From: Lachnospiraceae bacterium
GTDB taxonomy: Bacteria; Bacillota; Clostridia; Lachnospirales; Lachnospiraceae
Assembly (NCBI GenBank): GCA_021205755.1
Contig: JAJPWX010000112.1
Location: forward strand, 1-43,723
Length of the DNA stretch: 43,723 nucleotides
Direction: 5' to 3'
Made by a program: the position numbers and the translations under genes. Below, in pieces: positions 33,282-41,311 of the stretch; the stretch's first letter is position 1, and each line of letters begins with the position of its first letter. Under the pieces are notes generated by a model. The model was not told the origin of the DNA, did not search any database, and saw only the letters and a program-made list of their open reading frames with translations.

Positions 33282-34646
33282 ATGAGAACAATATCCAGAA
33301 GAGATTTTCTGCGTGGATCTGCAGCGGTTGCAGCTAGCTCAATCGCAGCAAGCATGTTCGTAGTTCCGGCACTGGCTGAAGAAGAGACCGAGCCGGAAAA
33401 CACCATCACTGGTGACGCTTCCGCAGACGGCGCGTTCGTCGTATGGGGCTGGAACGATGATATCAAGACCATTCTTGACACTGTATTCGCAGAGGCATAT
33501 CCGGATGAGTATTCAAGAATCGTATTCGTAAACACAGGTGGCTCTGACTACTATCAGACGAAGCTTGACGCAGTTCTTGAGGATCCGAGCAACGAGCTGT
33601 ATCCGGATCTGATGGGTCTTGAGGTTGACTATGTACAGAAGTATACCAACAGCGACTGGCTGCTGAATGTTACTGATATCGGCATCACAGATGAAGATAT
33701 GGCAAATATGTATCAGTACAACGTAGACCTTGGCTCTGACTATGACGGAAATGTAAAGGCTCTGTTCTGGCAGGCAACACCGGGCTGCTACGCAGTACGT
33801 GCAGATCTGGCAGCTACCTATCTTGGAACAACGGATCCGGACGAGATCGCAGCGAAGTTCGCAGATCTTGACACCATCCTTGAGACAGCCCGTGAAGTAA
33901 ACGAGGCTTCCGGCGGCACCTGCAAGCTGTTCTCCGGCTATGATGAGATCAAGAGATCCCTCATGAACTCCCGTGAGGTTGGCTTCTATGATGAGAACGA
34001 TGTGATCACACTGGATGAGAACATTACTACATACCTTGAGACTGCAAAGACTCTGTATGATGAAGAGCTGACCTACAACACCTCTCAGTGGAGCGCTGAC
34101 TGGTATGCAAACATGGACGGCGACGGCACAGAGAGCAACGCAGCACTTGCATACTTCGGATGCCCGTGGTTCGTATACTGGAGCCTTTCCTCTACATGGC
34201 AGGGTCAGACCATCCTTGTTCCGGCACAGGAGCAGTGCTTCTGGGGCGGCACAGGCCTGGCAGCTACCGCTGGCTGCTCTGATACAGATCTGGCAGCTCT
34301 GATTATGCAGTATCTTGCTTGCAATACAGAGGGTATGGTTGCGATCAACGCGCAGAACTCTGACTATGTAAACAACACCGAAGCAATTGCGCAGATCATC
34401 GAGAGCGGCGCTTCTGCAGACGGCAACGGCTATATGTACAGCGCAGATCAGAACTTCATCGAGTTCTTCTATGACAAGGCAGATGCGATTGATGCTTCTA
34501 CCGTAACGGCTGAGGATCAGACTATCCTGTCCCTGCTCGACACCGAGTGCCAGGCTTATGCTACTGGTGAGAAGGATCTGGATACTGCACTTGCAGATCT
34601 GAAGGCTTCTATCCATGATACCTATTCCTACCTGAGTGTAGAGTAA
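33282..34646 (+). CDS. Extracellular sugar-binding protein of an ABC transporter, with twin-arginine signal
   Basis: A 454-residue family 1 solute-binding protein. The N terminus is MRTISRRDFLRGSAAVAAS: Arg6-Arg7 lie in the Tat consensus SRRDFLRG, followed by a mild hydrophobic stretch and an ALA-E cleavage site after residue 32. There is no lipobox cysteine, unusual for a Gram-positive binding protein, which is normally lipid-anchored. The mature part has binding-protein segments such as VVWGWNDDIKTILD, DLMGLEVDYVQKY, and many Trp/Tyr suitable for stacking sugars. Codon use is strongly biased, suggesting high expression. The start follows AAAGGAGG. It precedes two permeases and a beta-mannosidase, so a mannose-containing oligosaccharide is the likely ligand. 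Confidence 0.88.
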   Translation: MRTISRRDFLRGSAAVAASSIAASMFVVPALAEEETEPENTITGDASADGAFVVWGWNDDIKTILDTVFAEAYPDEYSRIVFVNTGGSDYYQTKLDAVLEDPSNELYPDLMGLEVDYVQKYTNSDWLLNVTDIGITDEDMANMYQYNVDLGSDYDGNVKALFWQATPGCYAVRADLAATYLGTTDPDEIAAKFADLDTILETAREVNEASGGTCKLFSGYDEIKRSLMNSREVGFYDENDVITLDENITTYLETAKTLYDEELTYNTSQWSADWYANMDGDGTESNAALAYFGCPWFVYWSLSSTWQGQTILVPAQEQCFWGGTGLAATAGCSDTDLAALIMQYLACNTEGMVAINAQNSDYVNNTEAIAQIIESGASADGNGYMYSADQNFIEFFYDKADAIDASTVTAEDQTILSLLDTECQAYATGEKDLDTALADLKASIHDTYSYLSVE

Positions 34647-34710
34647 TCCGTATCGGATTCGGAAACGGTTCTTCGTAGTTTTCGGAAAAATGTAATTGAT
34701 AGAGTATGGA

Positions 34711-34743
34711 GTGCTGCTTCTTCTTAAAAAGAAGGAGCAGTAC
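34711..34743 (+). other. Intercistronic hairpin between binding-protein and permease genes
   Basis: GTGCTGCTTCTTC (34711-34723) pairs with GAAGGAGCAGTAC (34731-34743), 13 pairs with two G-U wobbles, around a TTAAAAA loop; ATTCTTTACT follows. It is a weak terminator or mRNA-stabilising stem, a common way to give more binding protein than permease. Confidence 0.6.
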
Positions 34744-34781
34744 ATTCTTTACTATAGGTCATACCTTAGGACGGAGGTATT

Positions 34782-35759
34782 ATGAAAAAGAACAAAAAGA
34801 AGAAAGTTACATATGGAAAATATGGCTATCTGTTTATCGCGCCATTTTTCATTACCTATATTATTTTTCAGCTGTATCCGTTAATCAGCACATTTTATTA
34901 CAGCACCCTGTCGTATTATAAGCGTAATGGGCGTGAGGTAATCAGCTTTGCCGGCATTCAGAATTTCCTGAATATTTTTGGATTGGCAGCCGGAGAGCGT
35001 GCGTATGTGCTTCAATATTTGAAAAATACCCTTGTGATGTGGGGCTGCAACTTTGTTCCGCAGATCCTGGTTTCCCTTCTGATGGCAGTCTGGCTGACCG
35101 ATACGAAAGTAAAGATCAAGGGAACCGGCGCCATCAAGGTTATCATATATCTGCCGAGCGTTATTACGGCAGCGTCGGTATCTGTTCTGTTTAAGAACCT
35201 GTTTTCCCAGTATGGACCGATCACCCTTGCTCTGAAGAGTATTGGGCTGCTGTCTGAGAATTTCGATTTTATGTCAAGCGTAGCGGGCAGCCGCGGATTG
35301 ATCTCTCTGATCCTGTGGTGGATGTGGTATGGCAATACTTCCATCCTGCTGATTTCCGGTGTGCTGGGCATTGACCCTGGTCTCTATGAGGCGGCCGATA
35401 TCGACGGTGCGGGAGGCTGGAAAAAGTTTACCGACATTACGCTGCCACTGTTAAGGCCGATTATGCTATATACACTGGTAACCTCCGCAATCGGCGGTCT
35501 GCAGATGTATGATATCCCGGCTCTGTTCAACGTAACTGAGACTGGTCTGAAGGGCCTTCCGAATGATATGACGACGACCATGGCCATGTATATCATGCGA
35601 CTGTATAACAGCGACGTAGGAAAGGCTGCGGCGGTATCCGTATTCCTGTTTGTGATTACGCTTGCTATCAGCCTGATTCTGTTCTTCCTCATGGGTGATA
35701 AGGAAGAGAAGAAGCTGAAAAAGCTTGAGAAACAGAGAAGAAAGGCAGGTGCGAAATAA
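34782..35759 (+). CDS. Sugar ABC transporter permease (MalF/UgpA type)
   Basis: A 325-residue membrane protein with six predicted helices (YLFIAPFFITYIIFQLYPLI first). The cytoplasmic EAA loop reads YEAADIDGAGGWKKFTDITLP (about residue 205-225), the site that docks the ATPase. A basic cytoplasmic tail (KEEKKLKKLEKQRRK) ends the protein. The start is ATG 34782 after CGGAGG. It pairs with the next permease, which overlaps by one base (TAATG). No ATPase gene is nearby, so a shared MsmK-type ATPase must serve the transporter. Confidence 0.94.
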   Translation: MKKNKKKKVTYGKYGYLFIAPFFITYIIFQLYPLISTFYYSTLSYYKRNGREVISFAGIQNFLNIFGLAAGERAYVLQYLKNTLVMWGCNFVPQILVSLLMAVWLTDTKVKIKGTGAIKVIIYLPSVITAASVSVLFKNLFSQYGPITLALKSIGLLSENFDFMSSVAGSRGLISLILWWMWYGNTSILLISGVLGIDPGLYEAADIDGAGGWKKFTDITLPLLRPIMLYTLVTSAIGGLQMYDIPALFNVTETGLKGLPNDMTTTMAMYIMRLYNSDVGKAAAVSVFLFVITLAISLILFFLMGDKEEKKLKKLEKQRRKAGAK

Positions 35760-36622
35760 TGCAGAGTAAAGACAGTTATTTGCGCCATTTGAGGAACCAG
35801 AGAATTTTCCGGACGATCGTTTGCATTATTTTCTGCTGCATCTCCCTGCTGCCGTTCCTGATCCTGTGTATGAACGCGACCAGAACGTCCGAGGCGATTC
35901 AGTCCGGTCTGTCCCTGATTCCGTCCACACACTTCCTGGAGAACTGGAGGAACCTGCTGGAGAAGCAGAACGGTATGCAGATTACACTGCAGAGAGCCTG
36001 TCTGAACTCTCTGACGATCACGGTGCCGGGTACAGTTCTTTCCGTGTACTTTTCATCCATGACCGCTTACGGCGTGCATGTGTATGACTTTAAGCTGAAA
36101 AAGTATGCGTGGGCGTTTATCATGGCAGTCATGATGGTGCCGAGCCAGATTTCCATTATCGGTTTTTATCGGTTCATGTTACAGCTGGGCCTGATTGATA
36201 CGTATATCCCGCTGATTATTCCGACGATCGCGGCGCCGACAGTGGTCTTCTTCATGAAGCAGTATATGGAGAGTATCCTCTCCATCGAGATGATCGAAGC
36301 AGCCCGTATTGACGGCTCTGGTGAATTGCGTACCTTCAACAGCGTTGTCCTGCCGATCTTAAGGCCGGCGGTAGCGACACAGGCGATCTTCCAGTTCATC
36401 GCGCAGTGGAACAACCTGTTTACCCCGACGGTCATCCTGACCACAGACTCCAAAAAGACATTGCCTATGTTCGTGCAGCTGCTGAGTTCCAACCAGTTCC
36501 GTACTGACTATGGTGTGGTATACGTAGGTCTGTTCGTGGCTATTATCCCGTTGGTAATTGTTTACCTGATCCTCTCCAAGTACATCGTAGCCGGTGTGGC
36601 ACTTGGCGGCGTGAAGGGCTGA
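35759..36622 (+). CDS. Carbohydrate ABC transporter permease (MalG type)
   Basis: A 287-residue partner permease with six predicted helices, beginning TIVCIIFCCISLLPFLILCM. The EAA motif is IEAARIDGSGELRTFNSVVLP (about residue 180-200). ILSKYIVAGVALGGVKG is the conserved MalG-type C terminus. Translation is coupled to the upstream permease (stop and start share one base). A terminator follows 50 bp later, so this ends the binding-protein/permease transcript, and the mannosidase is probably expressed separately or by read-through. Confidence 0.94.
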   Translation: MQSKDSYLRHLRNQRIFRTIVCIIFCCISLLPFLILCMNATRTSEAIQSGLSLIPSTHFLENWRNLLEKQNGMQITLQRACLNSLTITVPGTVLSVYFSSMTAYGVHVYDFKLKKYAWAFIMAVMMVPSQISIIGFYRFMLQLGLIDTYIPLIIPTIAAPTVVFFMKQYMESILSIEMIEAARIDGSGELRTFNSVVLPILRPAVATQAIFQFIAQWNNLFTPTVILTTDSKKTLPMFVQLLSSNQFRTDYGVVYVGLFVAIIPLVIVYLILSKYIVAGVALGGVKG

Positions 36623-36671
36623 GAAACACTGATTTCGAGTTTTTTCTTTCATAATAATTTCCTCATAAAGG

Positions 36672-36698
36672 CAGGAGGGGTTCATCCCCTCCTGTTTT
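36672..36698 (+). terminator. Intrinsic terminator after the permease pair
   Basis: CAGGAGGGG (36672-36680) with CCCCTCCTG (36686-36694), a TTCAT loop and a trailing TTTT. Confidence 0.88.
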
Positions 36699-36816
36699 GT
36701 AAACTTTACGGAATGAGTAAAAAAACACAAGACATTTTGCGTAATATGTGTTAAATATAAAGGAAGAGATGAATCAATAAATCTGGCGATGTAAGCTAAA
36801 AATTTGGGAGGACACA

Positions 36817-39318
36817 ATGATACGGCAGGAGATCAAAGACAACTGGAAACTGAGGGAAACGGGTACTGCGGACTTTATTCCCGCGGTGGTACCGGGAACT
36901 GTGTACACGGATCTGCTTCGGGAGGGGCGGATGGAGGACCCGTTCTGGAAGGACAATGAGGATCAGGCACTTCGTCTGATGGACAAGGACTACGAATATG
37001 TGACGGAATTTGACTGCCCGCAGGAATTGTTTGCATGTGAGCGTGTGCTTCTGCACTTTGATGGGGTAGATACAATTGCGGATGTTTATCTGAATGGACA
37101 GCTGCTGGGGTCGCCCTGCAATATGCACCGCATCTGGGAGTACGAAGTAAAGGGAGGATTGCGGGAGTATCTGAAGGAGGATGGGAATGAACTGCGCGTC
37201 GTTCTTCATTCGCCGACAAAATACATTGCTGAGGCATACAAAGAGCGCCCAACCCGCGGCACGGAGGACGCGATGGACGGCTTTGTGCATATCCGCAAGG
37301 CGCATTGTATGTTCGGCTGGGACTGGGGCGCGCATCTGCCGGATGCCGGTTTGTATCGCCCGGTGTCTCTGCTGGGAATCAGTGCGGCCAGGATTGATAG
37401 CGTATATATGACACAGGAGCACCGGGATGGAAAGGTGACGCTTCATGCGGACGCGGAAGCGGATTACAGCCAGTCGGTGATGGCAGATGCCGCGAAGCAG
37501 GAAGGCGCGGCTTTTGCTTATCGCATGACGGTAACGGACCCAGATGGGAAGTCATACATAACCGAATGCGGTGCTTCGGGAAAGCTGGAGCTTGTGATCA
37601 GTCAGCCGCAGCTCTGGTGGCCGAATGGGTATGGCGAGCAGAACCTGTACACCGTCTCGGTGGAAATGCTGGAGCGGACAGACTCGGATGCGGAAATTGT
37701 CCTGGATAGCTGGACACGCCGCATCGGCCTGCGCACGATGACGATGCACCGTGAGAAGGATGAGTGGGGCGAGTCGTTTGCCTGTCAGGTGAACGGCGTG
37801 GATATTTTCGCGATGGGCGCAGATTATATTCCGGAGGATCATCTGCTTGGACGGGTGACGCCGCAGACGACACGGACGCTTCTGGAAAAAGCGAAATGGG
37901 CGAATTTTAATTCCATCCGCGTATGGGGCGGCGGCTATTATCCGGAGGACTGGTTCTATGATACCTGCGATGAACTGGGCCTGGTGGTGTGGCAGGATTT
38001 CATGTTTGCCTGCGCCGTGTATGACCTGACGCCGGAGTTTGAAGAAAATATCCGCGCGGAATTTGCGGACAACATCAAGCGTCTCCGCCATCACGCGAGC
38101 CTCGGTCTCTGGTGCGGCAACAATGAGATGGAATCTTTTGTCGCGGAGCGTAATTCCTGGGTGACAAAGCCGCAGGAGGTGCGCGATTACCTGTTTATGT
38201 ACGAGCGTGTGATTCCGGAGGAGCTGGCCAAATATGACCCGCAGACCTTTTACTGGCCGTCCAGCCCGTCGTCCGGCGGCTGCTTTGACGACCCGCAGGA
38301 TCCGAACCGCGGCGACGTCCATTACTGGCAGGTATGGCATGGAGACAAGCCATTTACCGAGTATCGGAAATATTACTTCCGCTATCTTTCGGAGTTTGGA
38401 TTCCAGTCTTTCCCAGCGATGAAGACCATTGAACGGATCAGCGACGACCCAGCGGATTATAACATTTTCTCCTATATTATGGAGCGCCATCAGCGCAACG
38501 GCAGTGCAAACGGCAAGATTATGAACTATATGCAGCAGACCTACCGCTATCCGTCTGATTTCCAGACGGTACTGTATGCGTCGCAGCTTCTGCAGGCGGA
38601 CGGCATCCGCTACGGCGTCGAGCACTTCCGCCGCAACCGCGGGCGTTGCATGGGAGCCGTGTACTGGCAGCTCAACGACTGCTGGCCGGTGGCATCCTGG
38701 TCGTCGATTGATTACTGCGGCCGCCTGAAAGCTTTGCATTACTATGCGAAGCGATTCTTTGCCCCGCTGATGCTATCCTGTGAGGAACAGGGGCTGGTGA
38801 CATCCGGCAAAGATCTGGTGCGCGAGCATTTTGAATTTGAAAAATCCATTCGCCTGAATGTTGCGAATGAAAGTATGCAGGATGCAGACGTGATCGTCCG
38901 CTGGGCGCTGCGCGACCCGTCCGCGAAGATATTGCAGAGCGGGGAAAATCAGATTACCGTACCGGCATTGACGAGTGTCTGGCTGGATAAGGTAGAATTT
39001 CCGGACGCGGACATTTACCGCGAGTACATCAGCTATGAGCTGGAAAAGGATGGAGCAGTTATTTCCTCCGGAACGGTGAATTTCTCTTATCCGAAATACT
39101 TCCGCTACGAAGATCCGCAGCTGACCTGCCGGGTGATTGGCGATGAGATTGAAGTGACAGCCTCCGCTTACGCAAAGAGCGTCGAGATTCGGAATGAGAA
39201 CGAAGATCTGATTCTTTCCGATAACTACTTTGATATGAATGCAGGCACAAAACGCGTGAAGATCGAGAGCGGCGATGTTTCGAAGCTGCGGCTGCGGAGC
39301 GTGTATGATATCCGCTGA
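36817..39318 (+). CDS. Beta-mannosidase, glycoside hydrolase family 2
   Basis: An 833-residue GH2 enzyme that releases mannose from the non-reducing end of beta-mannosides. The jelly-roll N terminus (AVVPGTVYTDLLREG, LLHFDGVDTIADVYLNG) and the GWDWGAHLPDAGLYRPV segment are typical of the beta-mannosidase branch, not beta-galactosidase. The acid/base is Glu437 in WCGNNEMES and the nucleophile Glu526 in YLSEFGFQSFP. Substrate-site residues include VWGGGYYPEDWFYD and VYWQLNDCWPVASWSSID. There is no signal peptide, so it acts in the cytoplasm on imported oligosaccharides. The start is ATG 36817 with GGGAGGA upstream. Neighbouring ABC genes and the LacI regulator fit a mannoside utilisation locus. 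Confidence 0.93.
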   Translation: MIRQEIKDNWKLRETGTADFIPAVVPGTVYTDLLREGRMEDPFWKDNEDQALRLMDKDYEYVTEFDCPQELFACERVLLHFDGVDTIADVYLNGQLLGSPCNMHRIWEYEVKGGLREYLKEDGNELRVVLHSPTKYIAEAYKERPTRGTEDAMDGFVHIRKAHCMFGWDWGAHLPDAGLYRPVSLLGISAARIDSVYMTQEHRDGKVTLHADAEADYSQSVMADAAKQEGAAFAYRMTVTDPDGKSYITECGASGKLELVISQPQLWWPNGYGEQNLYTVSVEMLERTDSDAEIVLDSWTRRIGLRTMTMHREKDEWGESFACQVNGVDIFAMGADYIPEDHLLGRVTPQTTRTLLEKAKWANFNSIRVWGGGYYPEDWFYDTCDELGLVVWQDFMFACAVYDLTPEFEENIRAEFADNIKRLRHHASLGLWCGNNEMESFVAERNSWVTKPQEVRDYLFMYERVIPEELAKYDPQTFYWPSSPSSGGCFDDPQDPNRGDVHYWQVWHGDKPFTEYRKYYFRYLSEFGFQSFPAMKTIERISDDPADYNIFSYIMERHQRNGSANGKIMNYMQQTYRYPSDFQTVLYASQLLQADGIRYGVEHFRRNRGRCMGAVYWQLNDCWPVASWSSIDYCGRLKALHYYAKRFFAPLMLSCEEQGLVTSGKDLVREHFEFEKSIRLNVANESMQDADVIVRWALRDPSAKILQSGENQITVPALTSVWLDKVEFPDADIYREYISYELEKDGAVISSGTVNFSYPKYFRYEDPQLTCRVIGDEIEVTASAYAKSVEIRNENEDLILSDNYFDMNAGTKRVKIESGDVSKLRLRSVYDIR

Positions 39319-39336
39319 CGGGGAGACAGACCTGCA

Positions 39337-39397
39337 GTAGCGATTCAGAGTAGCAGGCCACAGGTTTTTTCTTCTCGAGGCTGTTCTGAACGGTTAC
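39337..39397. repeat. Short inverted-repeat element (copy D)
   Basis: GTAGCGATTCAGAGTAGC (39337-39354) and GCTGTTCTGAACGGTTAC (39380-39397) are inverted copies. The left side continues AGCAGGCCACAG, identical to the same part of copy A (16384-16395), which shows that the copies share more than their ends. Confidence 0.65.
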
Positions 39398-39415
39398 GAA
39401 AAACAGAATAACAAT

Positions 39416-39458
39416 AAAAATCACGCAGGCATGATTTCCATGTGCCTGCGTGATTTTT
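39416..39458. terminator. Bidirectional terminator between the mannosidase and the small membrane protein gene
   Basis: AAAAATCACGCAGGCA (39416-39431) pairs with TGCCTGCGTGATTTTT (39443-39458): a 16-bp perfect stem with an A-tract on one side and a T-tract on the other, suited to both convergent transcripts. Confidence 0.92.
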
Positions 39459-39459
39459 A

Positions 39460-39732
39460 CTATTTTTGATTGAGTTTCTTTTTTTCATCCGAGGAGGATT
39501 CCTTTTTTCCTTTCTTTTCGGTCGGCGGCTCTTCTTCTGAATGCCCAAGAACGCGCGCGACCAGCATCATGGCATAGAGCAGTACCGGAATCACAACGGT
39601 GCATACGATAGAAGCCATCAGCATATTCTGTGTCGCCGGACTGGCAGTCAGGCCAAGAATCAGAGTGACGACATACATACCTATCAGAAAAATCACGCCG
39701 ATCAGCGCGGCGATGCGTTTGAATTTTTGCAT
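39460..39732 (-). CDS. Small two-helix membrane protein of unknown function
   Basis: A 90-residue protein with two hydrophobic segments (AALIGVIFLIGMYVVTLILG and MASIVCTVVIPVLLYAMMLV), a short loop between them, and a highly charged Lys/Glu-rich tail (about residues 65-90) that should be cytoplasmic. Similar short proteins with the same two-helix layout are widespread in Lachnospiraceae, but I know of no function. The start is ATG 39732 (minus strand) with GGAAAGGA upstream. A minus-strand -10-like TATACT lies near 39784-39789. Confidence 0.75.
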   Translation of the reverse strand: MQKFKRIAALIGVIFLIGMYVVTLILGLTASPATQNMLMASIVCTVVIPVLLYAMMLVARVLGHSEEEPPTEKKGKKESSSDEKKKLNQK

Positions 39733-39741
39733 TTTAAAAGA

Positions 39742-39814
39742 TCCTTTCCATTTTGATGCTGTTCTGAATTGTTTTTTTGTTTAGTATAGCAGATATAATG
39801 CAAAATGGAAAGGA
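39742..39814. repeat. 14-bp perfect inverted repeat around the promoter of the small membrane protein gene
   Basis: TCCTTTCCATTTTG (39742-39755) and CAAAATGGAAAGGA (39801-39814) are exact inverted copies 45 bp apart. The left copy contains the complement of the ribosome site of the minus-strand gene. Between them lie a half-copy of the family repeat, GATGCTGTTCTGAATTGTT (39755-39773), and the likely minus-strand promoter. The right copy overlaps the region just after the stop of the downstream-coordinate LacI gene. Confidence 0.55.
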
Positions 39815-39824
39815 CGAAAAGTCT

Positions 39825-40814
39825 TTATTCCCGCGTCGTCCCTCCATTGACATAATGCACCGGCAGGCATACGAGTGGGGGCGCCTTCGACAAGTCAGAG
39901 TTCAAAAGCAGATTGACGCTGGTCTGGGCGATCTGCTCGATGGGCTGCACGATGGTGGAGCAGTAATAGCTGCCGGTGGCGTAATCCTTTATCCCGTCGA
40001 ACCCGATGACCTGCACGTCCTGCGGGACGCGGATGCCAAGCTCATACAGCTTCACGATCATAAGGCGTGCCAGCGTGTCCGTGCCGCAGAAAATGCCGTC
40101 AAAATCAAATTTCCCGTCTGTGATGTGTTCAGCAAGATAATCATAAAAAACAGAATAGGGCGTGCCGTCGGTCAGGCAAAGCATCTGGTAGTCCAGTCCC
40201 ATGGAGACACAGGCGCTGACAAAGCCGTCCCGCCGCTTGGTCGCCTCGTTAGGCAGGGCGGAGCTGATACTCATATGCAGCAGGTGCTTGCAGCCAAGCT
40301 CAGCGAGCTTCCGCACGGCGAGCTGGCCGCCCGTGAGATTGTCGCTGGCTACACAGGGGGATACGACGCCGGAGTGCCGGTCGATGGTTACGAGACGGGT
40401 GCTCTCCCGAATCTGTAACCCTTCATTATAGGAAATGCAGATGATGCCGTCTACCCGGTTTTGCTCTGCCATGTCGAGGAGAGCCTGCTCCATCTCCGGG
40501 CTGGCCTGTGTCGCGCACAGCAGCATGCGATATCCGTTTTTCGCCAGCTCACGGTTCACGTAGAAGGTCAGTTCCCCGAAAAATGGATTGATCGTGTCCG
40601 GGACCAAAAAGGCGACGGTCTGTGTTTTATTCGACTTCAGCCCCTGCGCGTAGCTGTTGACCCGGTAGTCCAGCTTATGGATGGCGGCGTCTACCTTTTT
40701 CTGATAATCCTTTCCCACCGGAATTCCGTTTACGACCTTGGACACGGTGCCAAGCGACACGCCCGCCTCCTTCGCGACGTCCTTCATGGTGGGTGAAACA
40801 TTTTTCTCTGCCAT
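39825..40814 (-). CDS. LacI/GalR-family transcriptional regulator (second)
   Basis: A 329-residue regulator. The helix-turn-helix TMKDVAKEAGVSLGTVSKVVNG and the hinge segment YRVNSYAQGLKSNKT are standard. The effector domain covers VAFLVPDTINPFFGELTFYV, VDGIICISYN, DFDGIFCGTDTLARLMIVKLYELG and VQVIGFDG. The start at 40814 (minus strand) is preceded by AAAGGAGT. It is divergent from the permease-GH32 gene, and the 497-bp region between them holds four operator-like sites, so it most likely represses that unit and itself in response to a fructose-containing sugar (inferred from GH32). Confidence 0.93.
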   Translation of the reverse strand: MAEKNVSPTMKDVAKEAGVSLGTVSKVVNGIPVGKDYQKKVDAAIHKLDYRVNSYAQGLKSNKTQTVAFLVPDTINPFFGELTFYVNRELAKNGYRMLLCATQASPEMEQALLDMAEQNRVDGIICISYNEGLQIRESTRLVTIDRHSGVVSPCVASDNLTGGQLAVRKLAELGCKHLLHMSISSALPNEATKRRDGFVSACVSMGLDYQMLCLTDGTPYSVFYDYLAEHITDGKFDFDGIFCGTDTLARLMIVKLYELGIRVPQDVQVIGFDGIKDYATGSYYCSTIVQPIEQIAQTSVNLLLNSDLSKAPPLVCLPVHYVNGGTTRE

Positions 40815-40828
40815 GGTGTTACTCCTTT

Positions 40829-40850
40829 ATATCGTTTCATGAAATTTCAT
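40829..40850. promoter_or_regulatory. Operator-like site O1 in the leader of the second lacI gene
   Basis: ATATCGTTTCATGAAATTTC, sharing CGTTTCATGAAA with the other sites, lies inside the 5' untranslated region of the minus-strand regulator, just above its ribosome site. It fits autoregulation by road-block. Confidence 0.5.
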
Positions 40851-40927
40851 ATATCCGTTCACACTGACAACATTTGAAAAGTGGGGCTTCGAAGAACTCC
40901 GCAGCTGTCTGATGTATTGACAGTTAT

Positions 40928-40956
40928 ATTATATCTCACAAATCTGAATTTGTAAA
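40928..40956 (-). promoter_or_regulatory. Promoter of the second lacI gene
   Basis: On the minus strand TTTACA (40956-40951), a 17-bp spacer and a perfect TATAAT (40933-40928) point toward the regulator gene. Confidence 0.75.
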
Positions 40957-40958
40957 GC

Positions 40959-40987
40959 GGTTTCATGAAAATTATATGAAACGTTAT
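40959..40987. promoter_or_regulatory. Operator-like site pair O2 between the divergent promoters
   Basis: GGTTTCATGAAA (40959-40970) and TATGAAACGTTAT (40975-40987) lie directly upstream of the minus-strand -35 box. The second is the reverse complement of the ATAACGTTTCA core found at O3. Confidence 0.6.
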
Positions 40988-41085
40988 GAAATAAAAACGA
41001 CGAACCGAAATTGTGCAAAACAGACAAAACACACAAAACATTTTTGTGAAAAACAGAGATCGTGTACCAAAACAACAAATTACGG

Positions 41086-41115
41086 TTGACAATTGTCTTG
41101 AGAATGGTGTATGAT
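41086..41115 (+). promoter_or_regulatory. Promoter of the permease-GH32 gene
   Basis: TTGACA (41086-41091), an 18-bp spacer and TATGAT (41110-41115). Operator O3 starts about 16 bp downstream of the -10, covering the early transcribed region. Confidence 0.75.
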
Positions 41116-41130
41116 GCGGTCATCAGATAA

Positions 41131-41205
41131 ATATAACGTTTCACGAAAGAATTCCCTGGACGGAACACAGGGAATATTATTTGAAGGAGACGTGAAACGT
41201 TATAC
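41131..41205. promoter_or_regulatory. Operators O3 and O4: exact inverted pair enclosing a hairpin
   Basis: TATAACGTTTCACG (41132-41145, O3) and CGTGAAACGTTATA (41191-41204, O4) are exact reverse complements. Between them ATTCCCTG (41151-41158) pairs with CAGGGAAT (41169-41176). O3 lies at the transcription start and O4 about 60 bp into the leader. LacI-type dimers or tetramers could bind both; the RNA could also fold into one long nested stem. Confidence 0.7.
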
Positions 41206-41311
41206 GAAAACAGGATAAGCCTAAGGGCAGGGAAGGTTCGAAATTGATTCGATGAAATCAAAAGAACGGTTCCGCAGCCATCCGGGCGAATCAAAGTAAG
41301 GAGGGATTCTT

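Noticed and set aside
37552-38739. 395-codon minus-strand frame inside the beta-mannosidase gene
   Set aside because: A shadow of a GC-rich coding strand; the plus-strand gene has complete catalytic motifs.
39777-40418. 213-codon plus-strand frame across the second lacI gene
   Set aside because: Complementary to the regulator gene, which has a strong helix-turn-helix and ribosome site.
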